Notes: generated by a model not told the origin, from the letters alone. DNA of 50,906 nucleotides from Paraburkholderia mimosarum LMG 23256 = NBRC 106338 (GCF_000739815.1 NZ_BBJJ01000051.1:1-50906), one strand, 5' to 3'; shown: positions 34,653 through 44,552, numbered from the stretch's first letter. Numbers and translations are program-made.

Positions 34653-37600
34653 ATGAAATTTACCGACATTTTTCTCAACCGGCCCGTCCTCGCGTCAGTG
34701 CTGAGCCTGCTAATCCTCGTACTAGGCTTGCGCTCCCTCTCCACGCTGAAGGTCAGTGAATATCCTCAAACCCAGACGGGCGTAGTAACGCTTACCACCT
34801 CCTATTACGGTGCGAGCGCCGACACAATGGCTGGGTTTATCACGCAGCCACTTGAAGCCGCCATCGCACAGGTGCAGGGCATTGACTACATGTCATCGAA
34901 AAGCAGCACGGGCGTGTCGACGATCAACGCGACGCTACGCATGAACTATGATCCGAACCGCGCACTCACAGAGATCAATACACAGATAGCGTCAGTGCGT
35001 AACCAGTTGCCTCGCGAGGCCCAGCAGCCCGTGCTGACGATGCAGGTGGGTCAGACCACCGACGCGATGTATATGGGCTTCTGCAGCGACGTGCTGCCGC
35101 CCAACAACGTCACCGACTATCTGCTGCGCGTCGTTAAGCCGAAGCTCGACTCCATTCCGGGCGTGCAGACCGCGGAAGTACTGGGCGGTCGCCAGTTCGC
35201 ATTGCGCGCATGGCTCGATTCAATCAAGCTCGCAGCGCACAATGTTACTGCTTCCGATGTCTACACAGCGCTCGGCAACAATAACTACCTCGCGACGCTC
35301 GGCACAACAAAAGGCCAGATGACCAGCGTCAGTCTAAACGCGCGTACCGGCCTCCATTCGGTGGAGGACTTTCAGAAACTGGCTGTCAAACAAAAGAACG
35401 GCGTGATAGTGCGCCTCGAGGACGTCGCCAATGTCGTGTTAGGCGCTGACAATTACGATTCCAGCGTCGCGTTTGGCGGCAAACGTTCTGTGTTTATCGG
35501 AATTAAGGTGGCGCCTGACGCAAACGTGCTCGATGTGGCCAGACGCGTTAAAGCCGCGTTTCCCGGTCTGCAGAAGCAGTTCCCGACGGGGATGGCTGGC
35601 GACATCGTCTACGACGCGACAGACTTCATCAACAGCGCGATTGAGGAAGTAGTGAAGACGCTCGTCGAGGCGTTGCTGATTGTCACGGCCGTCATCTTCG
35701 TCTTCTTCGGCCGTTTGCGTGCCGTCGTCGTGCCCGTGGTCGCGATGCCGCTGTCGCTGATTGGCACCTTCTTCATGATGCAGTTGCTCGGTTACTCGAT
35801 CAATCTGTTGACGTTACTCGCGCTGGTGCTCGCGATTGGGCTCGTGGTCGACGATGCGATCATCGTCGTCGAGAATGTCGACCGCCACATGACTGAAGGC
35901 AAGCCCCCCATGGAAGCTGCGCTAACTGCCGCGCGCGAGCTTGGTGGGCCGATTCTGGCTATGACCGCCGTGCTGATCGCCGCATATCTGCCTATCGGCT
36001 TCCAGGGCGGCCTGACAGGCGCCCTGTTCACTGAATTTGCGTTCACCCTTGCGAGCGCCGTCGCAGTATCAGGCTTGATTGCGCTAACGCTGTCGCCGAT
36101 GATGTGCTCGCGCATTTTCCGGAATGTGCACGAGTCCGGGCGTTTCGCCGTTTTCGTCAATCGACAGTTCGAGCGTGTGCATGCTGGCTATTCGCGGCTC
36201 TTGCATGCGGCTCTCGACACATCTTCGGTGTTCGTCGTCATGGGCGTCATGCTGCTATGCGGAACCGTGTATCTCTTTTCGACATCGCAAGCAGAGCTTG
36301 CGCCGCAGGAGGACCAAGGCATCGTGCTATCACTGATCCAGGGACCGCCTAATGCCACAATCGAGCAAATGCAGACATACGCCGATCAGGTATTCGAAAT
36401 GTCGAAGCGCTTCCCGGAGTATGCCCAGATGTTTCAGTTGACTGGCCTGCCAACAATGAATCAGGGTTTTGGCGGGGTGCTCTTCAAGACGTGGGACAAG
36501 CGGAAAAAAGGCGCAACCGAGCTACAACAGGAGCTCCAGCAGAAATGGAATGGCATTGCTGGTGCACGCGTCGCCGCGTTCCAGTTCCCGCCTTTGCCGG
36601 GCGCGCAAGGTTTTCCCGTGCAATTCGTGATCAGCACGACTGAGCCCTTCGAGAATCTCGACGAAGTGACGAAAACCGTGCTTCAAAAAGCGCGTGAAAG
36701 TGGCATGTTTCTCTTTGTCGATAGCGATCTAAGGATCGACAAGCCTGAAACCGTCGTCATGGTTGACCGCGACAAGATAGCGTCGCTCGGCCTCACGCAA
36801 AGCGATGTAGGACAGGCGCTAGGCGCTGCGCTCGGCGGTAATTACGCAAACTACTTCTCGATCGCTGGCCGCTCATACAAGGTGATTCCGCAAGTTCAGC
36901 AAATAGATCGACTGAATCCGTCACAGGTACTCGACTATTACTTACGCACGCCGGACGGCAGCATGATTCCGGCATCGACGGTTGCGTACCTGAAGCAAAC
37001 GGTCGTCCCCGAATCGATCAATCGGTTCCAGCAACTCAATGCGGCAACGATCTCCGCTGTGATCTCACCGAGCGTCTCCCAAGGGGAAGTTCTCGACTTC
37101 CTTCGTAAATCCACGACCGACGCAGCTCCGGCAGGTTACAACACCGACTACGCAGGGCTATCGCGTCAGTTCATGCAAGAGTCTGGTAACTTCCTGGTCA
37201 CGCTCCTCTTCGCGACGATTATTGTGTTCCTTGCGCTTTCAGCCCAATTCGAAAGCTTCCGCGATGCCCTGGTCATTTTGGTCTCCGTGCCAATGGCGCT
37301 CTTCGGTGCTCTCGTCTTCATCAATACCGGTTTTTCGACGCTCAACATTTATACGCAGGTTGGACTTGTCACGCTCATGGGGCTCGTTAGCAAACATGGG
37401 ATTCTTATCGTGCAATTCGCGAACCAGCTTCAACGCGTGGGCCGCGGCAAGCGAGAGGCCGTGGAGGAAGCGGCAGCTGCACGCCTGCGCCCGATCCTCA
37501 TGACGACGGTCGCCATGGTGCTCGGCGTACTGCCCTTAGTCGTCGCCTCGGGCGCGGGCGCAGCAGGTCGCAATGCAATAGGCTTGGTGATCTTCACCGG

Positions 37601-37697
37601 ACTGTCGATCGGGACTGCGTTCACACTGTTCGTCGTGCCGGCGATGTATATGTTGCTGGGTGCGAATCATCAAGGGACGCCAAAGGACCAGTCATGA
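34653..37697 (+). CDS. RND efflux pump inner-membrane protein (HAE-1 type)
   Basis: A 1014-residue resistance-nodulation-division pump with the usual 12 membrane segments in two halves. It opens MKFTDIFLNRPVLASVLSLL, has the proton-relay acidic pair in LVLAIGLVVDDAIIVVENVD, and the second-half repeat GLVSKHGILIVQFANQLQ. Together with the two genes before it, a complete tripartite pump is encoded. Similar pumps (NolGHI) sit in alpha-rhizobial nod regions; possible substrates are flavonoids, plant defence compounds or Nod factors. The frame opens at 34638 overlapping the adaptor stop, but the ATG at 34653 fits the family. Confidence 0.92.
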   Translation: MKFTDIFLNRPVLASVLSLLILVLGLRSLSTLKVSEYPQTQTGVVTLTTSYYGASADTMAGFITQPLEAAIAQVQGIDYMSSKSSTGVSTINATLRMNYDPNRALTEINTQIASVRNQLPREAQQPVLTMQVGQTTDAMYMGFCSDVLPPNNVTDYLLRVVKPKLDSIPGVQTAEVLGGRQFALRAWLDSIKLAAHNVTASDVYTALGNNNYLATLGTTKGQMTSVSLNARTGLHSVEDFQKLAVKQKNGVIVRLEDVANVVLGADNYDSSVAFGGKRSVFIGIKVAPDANVLDVARRVKAAFPGLQKQFPTGMAGDIVYDATDFINSAIEEVVKTLVEALLIVTAVIFVFFGRLRAVVVPVVAMPLSLIGTFFMMQLLGYSINLLTLLALVLAIGLVVDDAIIVVENVDRHMTEGKPPMEAALTAARELGGPILAMTAVLIAAYLPIGFQGGLTGALFTEFAFTLASAVAVSGLIALTLSPMMCSRIFRNVHESGRFAVFVNRQFERVHAGYSRLLHAALDTSSVFVVMGVMLLCGTVYLFSTSQAELAPQEDQGIVLSLIQGPPNATIEQMQTYADQVFEMSKRFPEYAQMFQLTGLPTMNQGFGGVLFKTWDKRKKGATELQQELQQKWNGIAGARVAAFQFPPLPGAQGFPVQFVISTTEPFENLDEVTKTVLQKARESGMFLFVDSDLRIDKPETVVMVDRDKIASLGLTQSDVGQALGAALGGNYANYFSIAGRSYKVIPQVQQIDRLNPSQVLDYYLRTPDGSMIPASTVAYLKQTVVPESINRFQQLNAATISAVISPSVSQGEVLDFLRKSTTDAAPAGYNTDYAGLSRQFMQESGNFLVTLLFATIIVFLALSAQFESFRDALVILVSVPMALFGALVFINTGFSTLNIYTQVGLVTLMGLVSKHGILIVQFANQLQRVGRGKREAVEEAAAARLRPILMTTVAMVLGVLPLVVASGAGAAGRNAIGLVIFTGLSIGTAFTLFVVPAMYMLLGANHQGTPKDQS

Positions 37698-37927
37698 CCT
37701 GGTTATCGATCTTCGCTAGCGATCTATCCGTCTATTCCAGATACGCACTCAGCGGGCAGACTCGTGCTTTCGGCAGCATGATTGCCGCGTGATGGCGAGC
37801 GATGCGCTGCTTGGCTTTGAATTTCGTGGCGCACGCTTAGCTCATGCTTATACAGTTAAGGCAAGCCAATGCTGGTCGGTGCACCGGTCGTGCTCGTCAA
37901 GCGCCATCGAGCTCAAAAGCAATGAGA

Positions 37928-39075
37928 TGGGCAAGAGGCTTTGTTGCATTAATCAGGCGTAGAGACGACATGACCTTTGTGTTTTCTGTCTCAGGTGATA
38001 CGGACGGATTGCGGGCGTGCGATGGCCGCCATGCGGTTGAGCACGCCTGCACGAATCGAGACCTCGGTTGCCTGGGAGCCAATCTCGCGAGCACACAGGG
38101 AGGAGCCCGTAAGGATCTTGAGCCGGTACATCAGGGTCTCTGCCAGCGAGCGACGATGGTAGCCACTCGCCTGCTTCCATTCGCGTCTGCTGCTTGCCGC
38201 GATCGCGTCGATGGCAGCATTGCGCCAAAACGCGCCGGGCGTGCTCGCTGGCCACGGCGTCGCGCCCTCACGTGGTGGAATCGAAGGGACCGCTGCGCGC
38301 GCCACAATTTGCGCATGGCATGCCTTGGTGTCGTAGGCGCCGTCGCCGCCAATGGTATCGATTGCCACCTCAGCAGGAATCTGGTCGAGCAAATCGGGCA
38401 GAACTTCGCCATCGCCTTCGTCTTGATGGGTCATCAGCGCGGCGCAGATCTGGCCCGTGTTCGCATCCATCGCCAGGTGCACCTTGCGCCACGTGCGACG
38501 TTTGGACCAGCCATGCTTGCGTACCTTCCACTCACCTTCGCCGTAGACCTTCAGTCCGGTGCTGTCGATCACCAGGTGCAAGGACGCATTGGGGCGCTGC
38601 GTTGGCAATACGACCTTCAGCGTCTGTGCGCGACGGCTCAAGGTCGTGTAGTTTGGCACCGGCAAGCCCGGGTAGGCGAGTTTGCGCAAACTGAGCGCGA
38701 AGCCCTGCACAGCGCGCAGCGGCAGATGAAAGACCTGCTTGAGGCCGAGCAGGATCTGGATCGCCGCGTCACTGTAGATGCGCGGTCGGCCGCGCCTGCT
38801 CACGCCAGCCTCGGATAACTGCGTCAGTACGCTTTCATCAATCCACATGGTCACATCGCCTCTCGCAATCAAGCCCGCGTTGTATTCGCGCCAGTTCTTG
38901 ACGCGGTACGTTCCTTTGGGCTCGCTTGCCTTGCGTTTGTCCTTGCGCATCTTCCCGGTGAAAAGATCGAGAATCTACGCAGTTCGAAGTGAAGTTAACA
39001 TCTTGGTCTACCCGAGCGTTGCGCGTAAACGTCACCGCGAAGCGGCCTGATTTCTGCAACAACGCCTGGGCAAGA
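37928..39075. mobile_element. Complete IS5-family element, IS903 group, with 9-bp target duplication
   Basis: Terminal inverted repeats are GGCTTTGTTGCATTAATCAGGC at 37937-37958 with its partner at 39045-39066 (19 of 22 matching), very like the IS903 end GGCTTTGTTGAATAAATC. They are flanked by the identical 9-mers TGGGCAAGA at 37928-37936 and 39067-39075, the target duplication length of the IS903 group. The element proper is 1130 bp with one intact transposase gene. Intact ends and target repeats point to a recent insertion, between the RND pump genes and iaaM. Confidence 0.92.
37991..38950 (-). CDS. IS5-family transposase (IS903 group)
   Basis: A 319-residue DDE transposase. Likely catalytic residues: Asp in LVIDSTGLKVYG, Asp in GGDGAYDTKACH, Glu in RRSLAETLMYRLK. 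The N-terminal part YRVKNWREYNAGLIARGDVT is typical of the group. The frame is intact and fills the IS between the terminal repeats, so the element may be active. Confidence 0.93.
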   Translation of the reverse strand: MRKDKRKASEPKGTYRVKNWREYNAGLIARGDVTMWIDESVLTQLSEAGVSRRGRPRIYSDAAIQILLGLKQVFHLPLRAVQGFALSLRKLAYPGLPVPNYTTLSRRAQTLKVVLPTQRPNASLHLVIDSTGLKVYGEGEWKVRKHGWSKRRTWRKVHLAMDANTGQICAALMTHQDEGDGEVLPDLLDQIPAEVAIDTIGGDGAYDTKACHAQIVARAAVPSIPPREGATPWPASTPGAFWRNAAIDAIAASSRREWKQASGYHRRSLAETLMYRLKILTGSSLCAREIGSQATEVSIRAGVLNRMAAIARPQSVRIT

Positions 39076-39492
39076 GGACAATGAAGCGTCAAACGATCGC
39101 ATGCCACCGGATCAAGGTGCTACCGTCGTGACCCGACGCAATTGCGCTGGCGCGACGAGGTTTCTGACCCGATGAAAAAACCAGCGTTGTGAGCCCGGTT
39201 AAGGGTAAGCCGGACGATATCGTCGGATATCATGTATCGCATGTACATTTCATACTATCGACACAACTATCCATATTCCGCATTGCAGACATCAATTTTT
39301 CTTGCTTGATTTCGCTACAGCAGATTGCTATCGTCGATTGCATAGACATTCAGATGTGACATTTTCTACTGGCGAGCAACACGTTTTCGCCAACGAAATA
39401 TAGATCTCGACGTGTTCTATCGAGATTCGCGCGTCACTTCCCGCCATCATCGTCTTTCGCCTCGATGCATTGCCATTACAGGAGAAGAATCC
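39076..39492 (+). other. Upstream region of iaaM
   Basis: No gene is supported in these bases. They are A+T-rich around 39220-39400, where an iaaM promoter is expected. Fragments resembling parts of a nod box occur (ATCGACACAA at 39257-39266; an ATT-N9-GAT near 39324) but none forms a full nod box with correct spacing. The iaaM frame opens from 39412 with GTG, without a ribosome site. Confidence 0.45.
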
Positions 39493-41181
39493 TTGAAAAC
39501 CTGCGTAGCGCATTCAAAAGGCCCATCGCCGACCGTCGATTTACTGTATGACTATGCTCCGTTTTTGGAGCGGGCCTCATCTGCAGGGGCAATTGGAACG
39601 CTTTCCTCGAGTATCGAAAATCCACGCGTTGCTATCGTGGGGGCAGGCATCAGCGGCCTTCTGGCTGCTAACGAACTGATGCGAGCAGGTGTACGTGACG
39701 TTACTGTGTTTGAAGCCCGCGATCGTATTGGCGGCAGGTTATGGTCACAGGCGTTTGATTCGAAGCACCCACATCTCATCGCCGAAATGGGCGCAATGCG
39801 GTTTCCTCCAAGTGCGACCGGTCTTTTTCATTACCTTGATCGGTATGATATTCCCACCACGGCAGCGTTCCCTGATCCTGGAGTCGTTGATACGGAACTG
39901 CATTATCGCGGCGTTCGCCATATCTGGCCGGCCGGAGGTCCGCCGCCGCATCTGTTCAGGCGTGTACACGAAGGCTGGAGAGCTCTCTTGCAGGATGGAT
40001 GCAAAATCAACGGCATATCTCTCGTCGCGCCGGCTGAAATTACGGCTATGTTGAGATCGGAGCGCTTTAGGGAGGCACGCACCGCGTGGCAAACATGGCT
40101 GGATTTATTTCGCGATAGTTCGTTCTATGCTGCTATCGTCACCATCTTCACGGGTCCTTGCCCACCTGGAGGTACTCAGTGGGAAAGACCATACGACTTC
40201 GAACTGTTTGGATCTCTTGGGATTGGCTCGGGTGGTTTTCTCCCAGTCTTTCAGGCCGGATTCACCGAGATTCTGCGCCTCGTCATTAACGGCTACATGG
40301 ACGATCAACGCCTCATCTCGTGCGGAATCTCAACGCTGGCTGAGCGCATTGCAGGCGAGAATGTGTCTGGAAGCACTGTCGCCGAACGGATTCGCTTTGA
40401 CGGCGTCGGCCGCATCTACAAGGAAGGTGCAGAGATCAAGCTCGTGACCGAAAAAGATGAAATTGCGACATTTGACCGGGTGATCGTCACCAGCAACAAC
40501 AGGGCGATGCAGATGGTTCATTGCTTGACAGATGACGAAACGTTTCTCAGCCGCGACGTATCCAGAGCGGTCAGAGAAACTCATCTAACCGGATCGTCAA
40601 AGCTCTTCATGCTCACCCGAGACAAGTTCTGGATAAACAAGAAGCTTCCCGTCACCATCCAGTCTGACAGCTTCGCACGAGGCGTATACTGCCTTGACTA
40701 CGAACCTCACAACCCAGATGGTAGGGGTGTGGTTTTGCTCAGCTACACTTGGGAGGACGACGCTCACAAGTTGCTGAGTGTTCTAGACAAGAAGGAGCGG
40801 TGCGAGTGCTTCGTCGACGACCTGTCGACCTTCCATCCGGAACTTGCGCGTCACCTCGTCCCTGCAGATGAGGACTATGAACGCTGCGTCCTCCACCATG
40901 ACTGGCTAACCGATCCTCATTCGTGCGGCGCCTTCAAGCTCAATTACCCGGGTGAGGATGTCTATTCGCAGCGACTGTTTTTTCAATTCCAGACGGCAAA
41001 CGATCCGGCAAGCGATACAGGGCTCTACTTGGCGGGATGCGGCTGTTCTTTCACCGGTGGGTGGATTGAGGGGGCCGTGCAGACAGCGATCAACAGCGCA
41101 TGCGCCGTTATACGTAGCGCCGGGGGAGATCTTTTGCCAGGCAACCCCCTTGACGAAATACGCAGTGCCTTCTGCTACTAA
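39493..41181 (+). CDS. iaaM: Tryptophan 2-monooxygenase IaaM
   Basis: A 562-residue FAD enzyme converting L-tryptophan to indole-3-acetamide, the first step of the IAM route to auxin. The FAD motif is VGAGISGLLAANELMRAG (49-66), and long stretches such as AEMGAMRFPPSATGLFHYLD and LFGSLGIGSGGFLPVFQAGF match the Pseudomonas savastanoi-type enzyme. Translation probably starts at TTG (39493), 8 bases after a GGAG site, giving the family length and an N-terminus with LLYDYAPFL. It is followed by iaaH after 36 bp. Confidence 0.95.
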   Translation: MKTCVAHSKGPSPTVDLLYDYAPFLERASSAGAIGTLSSSIENPRVAIVGAGISGLLAANELMRAGVRDVTVFEARDRIGGRLWSQAFDSKHPHLIAEMGAMRFPPSATGLFHYLDRYDIPTTAAFPDPGVVDTELHYRGVRHIWPAGGPPPHLFRRVHEGWRALLQDGCKINGISLVAPAEITAMLRSERFREARTAWQTWLDLFRDSSFYAAIVTIFTGPCPPGGTQWERPYDFELFGSLGIGSGGFLPVFQAGFTEILRLVINGYMDDQRLISCGISTLAERIAGENVSGSTVAERIRFDGVGRIYKEGAEIKLVTEKDEIATFDRVIVTSNNRAMQMVHCLTDDETFLSRDVSRAVRETHLTGSSKLFMLTRDKFWINKKLPVTIQSDSFARGVYCLDYEPHNPDGRGVVLLSYTWEDDAHKLLSVLDKKERCECFVDDLSTFHPELARHLVPADEDYERCVLHHDWLTDPHSCGAFKLNYPGEDVYSQRLFFQFQTANDPASDTGLYLAGCGCSFTGGWIEGAVQTAINSACAVIRSAGGDLLPGNPLDEIRSAFCY

Positions 41182-41217
41182 TAGCGCACTCTCAGACCTC
41201 CCCATCTGCAAAATTCT

Positions 41218-42558
41218 ATGCATTTCCAAAACACACTTGAATCGCTTTGCGACCTCATAAGGTCAGGAGCCGTTACAGCGGAGGAGATCCGGGATCGCGC
41301 ACTAAACGCTGAGGCTCATCAGACACGTCTAAACTGTTTCATACGTGCTCGCAGCCCAGAGGCGCACTTCGCGAGAGCCAATGACACTCTGAGAGGCGCG
41401 CCACTCTACGGCATTCCTTTTTCTACAAAAGACAATATCTGCGTCAAGGGACTCCCTGTAACCGCCGGGACACCGGGCATGGAAGATTGTATAGCCACAC
41501 GCGACGCACTTGTGGTCAAAAAGCTCAAATCCCTCGGCGCCGTCGTCGCCGGCAAGAACAACATGCATGAACTGAGCTTTGGAATCACGTCCGTCAATCC
41601 CCATTGGGGAACCGTGGGCAATCCCGTAGCTCCGGGCCATTTGGCCGGGGGAAGCAGCGGCGGCTGCGCAGCAGCTGTGGCAGCCGGTATTGTCCCGATG
41701 GCGATCGGAACCGACACTGGTGGCTCGGTGAGGATACCCGCGGCCTTTTGCGGCATAACGGGTTTCAGACCAACAAGTGGCCGGTGGTCTTCAGCCGGGA
41801 TCATTCCGGTTTCACGCACGAAGGACTCACCGGGGCTGCTGACGCGGACAGCCAAAGACGCATTGTTTCTATATGATTTGCTGAGCTCCGATAGCCAAAC
41901 CCCGTCAAAACAAACAAATAATCGCTGCCGAATCGGTCTTCCAAGCTCTATGTGGAACGACGTGGACGACGATGTTCGGAAGCATTGCTGGCAGGCGATC
42001 AGGCGTCTAACTCGCGCAGGCTTTCAGTGCGTCGACCTCGATGACGCCGTTGTTTCCGAATTGAACAAGTTCGGCACTTTTACTATTCCAGTTTACGAAT
42101 TTTTCACGGACTTTCCACGCGCACTGCTCTCTTTTGGATGGGGAAGCAGGGTTAATGCTGTGTTCGACAACATCCGTGACAAGTGCGTGAGGAGCATCAT
42201 TCATCAACACCTTGACGGAAATCTGATCTCCGCAAAAGACTATTCCGCCGCAGTACAGAACGTTAACACGCTGCGGCTAGAAATGAATGCGCTGCTCAAC
42301 GCCAAAGGGATCGATTTTATCGCTTATCCCACTGTCCCGCGCAGCACTCCTCACGTTAGCGATGCACAGCATCCAGGGCTGTTCGCAGAGGCAATACGCA
42401 ACACCGACCTCGCCAGCAATGTCGCAATGCCCTCCATTACCTTGCCTGTGGCGCCGAACGATGCATTACCCGTGGGATTGAGCCTTGATGCCGCACGCGG
42501 CCAAGACCGCCGGCTCCTCTTGATGGCATCCGCTGCGGAGGAGATTCTTGCTTCATAG
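41218..42558 (+). CDS. iaaH: Indole-3-acetamide hydrolase IaaH
   Basis: A 446-residue amidase-signature enzyme that hydrolyses indole-3-acetamide to indole-3-acetic acid. The Ser-cisSer-Lys triad is visible: K71 in FSTKDNICVKG, S146 in LAGGSSGGC, S170 in GTDTGGSVRIPA. With iaaM just upstream it completes the IAM pathway. Cytoplasmic, no signal peptide. Length is as expected and the frame is intact. Confidence 0.94.
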   Translation: MHFQNTLESLCDLIRSGAVTAEEIRDRALNAEAHQTRLNCFIRARSPEAHFARANDTLRGAPLYGIPFSTKDNICVKGLPVTAGTPGMEDCIATRDALVVKKLKSLGAVVAGKNNMHELSFGITSVNPHWGTVGNPVAPGHLAGGSSGGCAAAVAAGIVPMAIGTDTGGSVRIPAAFCGITGFRPTSGRWSSAGIIPVSRTKDSPGLLTRTAKDALFLYDLLSSDSQTPSKQTNNRCRIGLPSSMWNDVDDDVRKHCWQAIRRLTRAGFQCVDLDDAVVSELNKFGTFTIPVYEFFTDFPRALLSFGWGSRVNAVFDNIRDKCVRSIIHQHLDGNLISAKDYSAAVQNVNTLRLEMNALLNAKGIDFIAYPTVPRSTPHVSDAQHPGLFAEAIRNTDLASNVAMPSITLPVAPNDALPVGLSLDAARGQDRRLLLMASAAEEILAS

Positions 42559-42629
42559 CGTACGCGACTTTCCGCCGCGCCGGCACTGGACTTCCAAATG
42601 CTCACGCACTGCTCGGAGGTAAACAATTC

Positions 42630-43985
42630 ATGCAGATTTCGTTGCAAAGAATAAGTATGCTTTTTGACGCGGGTAGCTTTGTGGACCATGCTCCAGGAGC
42701 GGAATCCCACTTCCTCTGCGGCGATGGACTAATCAATTCGGTCAAGTCGTTTCTGGTCATGAATCGCGGACAAGACTGTACGTTCAAGGGATCCGGACAA
42801 AGGCGTACCGCCGAGCAAATCATAAGCACAGTGACTCAGGCCAGGGAGCAGCGGGCTCCGTTGCTCTACGTCCAGGATCATCCGGGAGAGGTGTGCAGTT
42901 TCGATACAACGAAAGTAATTTCATCGGATATGTCGAGATTGCTTTTGTCTCCAACAGGTATGGGCAGGGTCAGCGCGTCGCTCGCAGAGTTCGCAGAAAC
43001 CAATCTGCTGATCTCAGCAATACTTGGACCGACGTCAGGCCCGTTGGCTCTTCCGATCATGCTCGCCGATCTGGTGTTGATGACTAAGAAAGGGGCCCTA
43101 TGTATGGGCCGTCCGGATATGGTGAAGGCGATGCTGGATGAGCAGTCAGATCTGTATTCGCTGGGCGGAACAGAGGTTCACTGCAGGGGCTCGGGGTCAG
43201 TTCATCTCGCGTTCGAAGATGAACGCCGCTTATTTGAATGCGTAAGAGATTTTCTACGCTGCCTCGTCAAAGACACGGCGTCGGCCACGCTTGAATATGA
43301 GGAACCTGACGCAGTCGATTTTAAAAATCTGATTCCGTCAAATCACCGCACCCCTTACGACATGCATCATTTGCTGCTCTCTTTTGTCGATAAAGGCAGC
43401 TTCACTGAAACAAACGCCGAATACGCACGAGAAGCATTGACGGGCTATGCGCGCATCAAGGGACACTTCGCGGCAATCGTAGCAAACAACCCGCGATTCA
43501 ACAGCGGCGCCATCCACCGAAAATCCGCGGCCAAGATGGCAAAAATGATAAACATTGCTGCAAAGACCAGCATGCCAATTGTCTTCCTTGCCGACATTCC
43601 CGGGTTTATGATAGGCAGGGAAGCTGAGAATAGCGGCATATTTTTGGCAGCAGCGGAGTTGTTCAGAGCGCATGTCAGATGCCACGTACCCAAGCTACTG
43701 CTCGTCGTCCGAAAAGCCTACACCGGCGGCGTGTATGCGATGAGCGGCCCCGGATTCGATCCAATAGCCGTGCTAGCGTACCCGCAGGCACACATCGGCG
43801 TTTTTAGCCCGGACACAATGAACAAAGTGATGTCTGGCGCCGACGACGCTACTAAAGACGCGATGCGAAAGCTAGCGGAGGAGATCCAGAATCCTGATCT
43901 GTTGAAGGCTGATGGCCTGATTACAGACGTAATAGGAATGGAAGCAACCAGACAAGAGGTTGTCAGATATTTGTTTCCGACGTGA
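42630..43985 (+). CDS. Acyl-CoA carboxylase carboxyltransferase subunit-like protein
   Basis: A 451-residue crotonase-fold carboxyltransferase, like the beta subunit of propionyl/acetyl-CoA carboxylases (PccB type). Typical parts are LGPTSGPLALPIMLADLVLM, the GGTEVHCRGSG loop, FLADIPGFMIGREAE and VVRKAYTGGVYAMSGPGFDP. It is shorter than normal PccB (about 510), mostly at the N-terminus. No biotin carboxylase or biotin carrier gene is adjacent. It follows iaaH by 71 bp on the same strand and probably belongs to the same operon; a role in auxin metabolism or conjugation is speculative. Confidence 0.85.
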   Translation: MQISLQRISMLFDAGSFVDHAPGAESHFLCGDGLINSVKSFLVMNRGQDCTFKGSGQRRTAEQIISTVTQAREQRAPLLYVQDHPGEVCSFDTTKVISSDMSRLLLSPTGMGRVSASLAEFAETNLLISAILGPTSGPLALPIMLADLVLMTKKGALCMGRPDMVKAMLDEQSDLYSLGGTEVHCRGSGSVHLAFEDERRLFECVRDFLRCLVKDTASATLEYEEPDAVDFKNLIPSNHRTPYDMHHLLLSFVDKGSFTETNAEYAREALTGYARIKGHFAAIVANNPRFNSGAIHRKSAAKMAKMINIAAKTSMPIVFLADIPGFMIGREAENSGIFLAAAELFRAHVRCHVPKLLLVVRKAYTGGVYAMSGPGFDPIAVLAYPQAHIGVFSPDTMNKVMSGADDATKDAMRKLAEEIQNPDLLKADGLITDVIGMEATRQEVVRYLFPT

Positions 43986-44503
43986 CACGGTCGTCCGACG
44001 ATGCGCAATCACCCATTCGCTCATCATACCCAGACTGCCGCCGCGTGACTTGGAAGGAGATCGCGAGAGACTCAGGTGCTCACGTGAAGTTTCGCGCCTG
44101 CGCCTTACTGCCCTCGCGACGGCCCCTTGGTTTCCCGGATCGTCTGTCGGGGACAACGTGGCGAAGACCGTCGCGCGTGATGCCACCGAATTTTGCTATC
44201 AGCCGCGAATATGATGTAGGGTAACATCAGTGCGTCAGCCACGAAAATCAAATCGTTGAATGCCAACTGTCGTTTCTCGTGTCTCCTAAGTGCCCGGATG
44301 TCTTTGAGAGACCAAACTCGCCGGTGTGTGTTTCGTGCCACGCCAACCCCACTGTGACGGCAAAAGAAGGACAGTCGACCTCGATTAGATTCCCGTCATG
44401 TCCGTCGAAGAGCACGGTCGGTGAACGGTGTAGGCAATCAACTCCTGCGACAAATCAGTTGTGGCTGAATGCCACCAATACTTTCCCCTGGAAGCACAAG
44501 CGG
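43986..44503 (+). other. Non-coding stretch before the second nod box
   Basis: About 520 bases with no supportable gene on either strand. Short open frames are present (for example one on the minus strand at 44105-44341) but none is recognisable. It separates the iaa operon from the nod-box-controlled noeM-like gene. Confidence 0.45.
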
Positions 44504-44552
44504 CATTTAGAATGCGGATGCCTCCTATCCAAACAATCTATTTTCGCAATGG
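44504..44552 (+). promoter_or_regulatory. Second nod box, upstream of the noeM-like gene
   Basis: The right part reads ATCCAAACAATCTATTTT, an excellent match to the nod-box core ATC-N-AAACAATCRATTTT, and the left part has ATT-N9-GAT followed by G as in the nodB nod box. It is orientated toward the hydroxylase gene at 44816. NodD with flavonoid should therefore control that gene and perhaps the endoglucanase after it. Confidence 0.9.

Noticed and set aside
37844..38818. 324-codon plus-strand frame across the IS element
   Set aside because: It is mostly the complement of the transposase gene and crosses the IS end; no protein family is visible.
39218..39360. Nod-box-like fragments upstream of iaaM
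   Set aside because: ATCGACACAA resembles the nod-box core and an ATT-N9-GAT occurs later, but the parts are in the wrong order or off by one base and the 3' half does not match. Not enough to claim NodD control of iaaMH.
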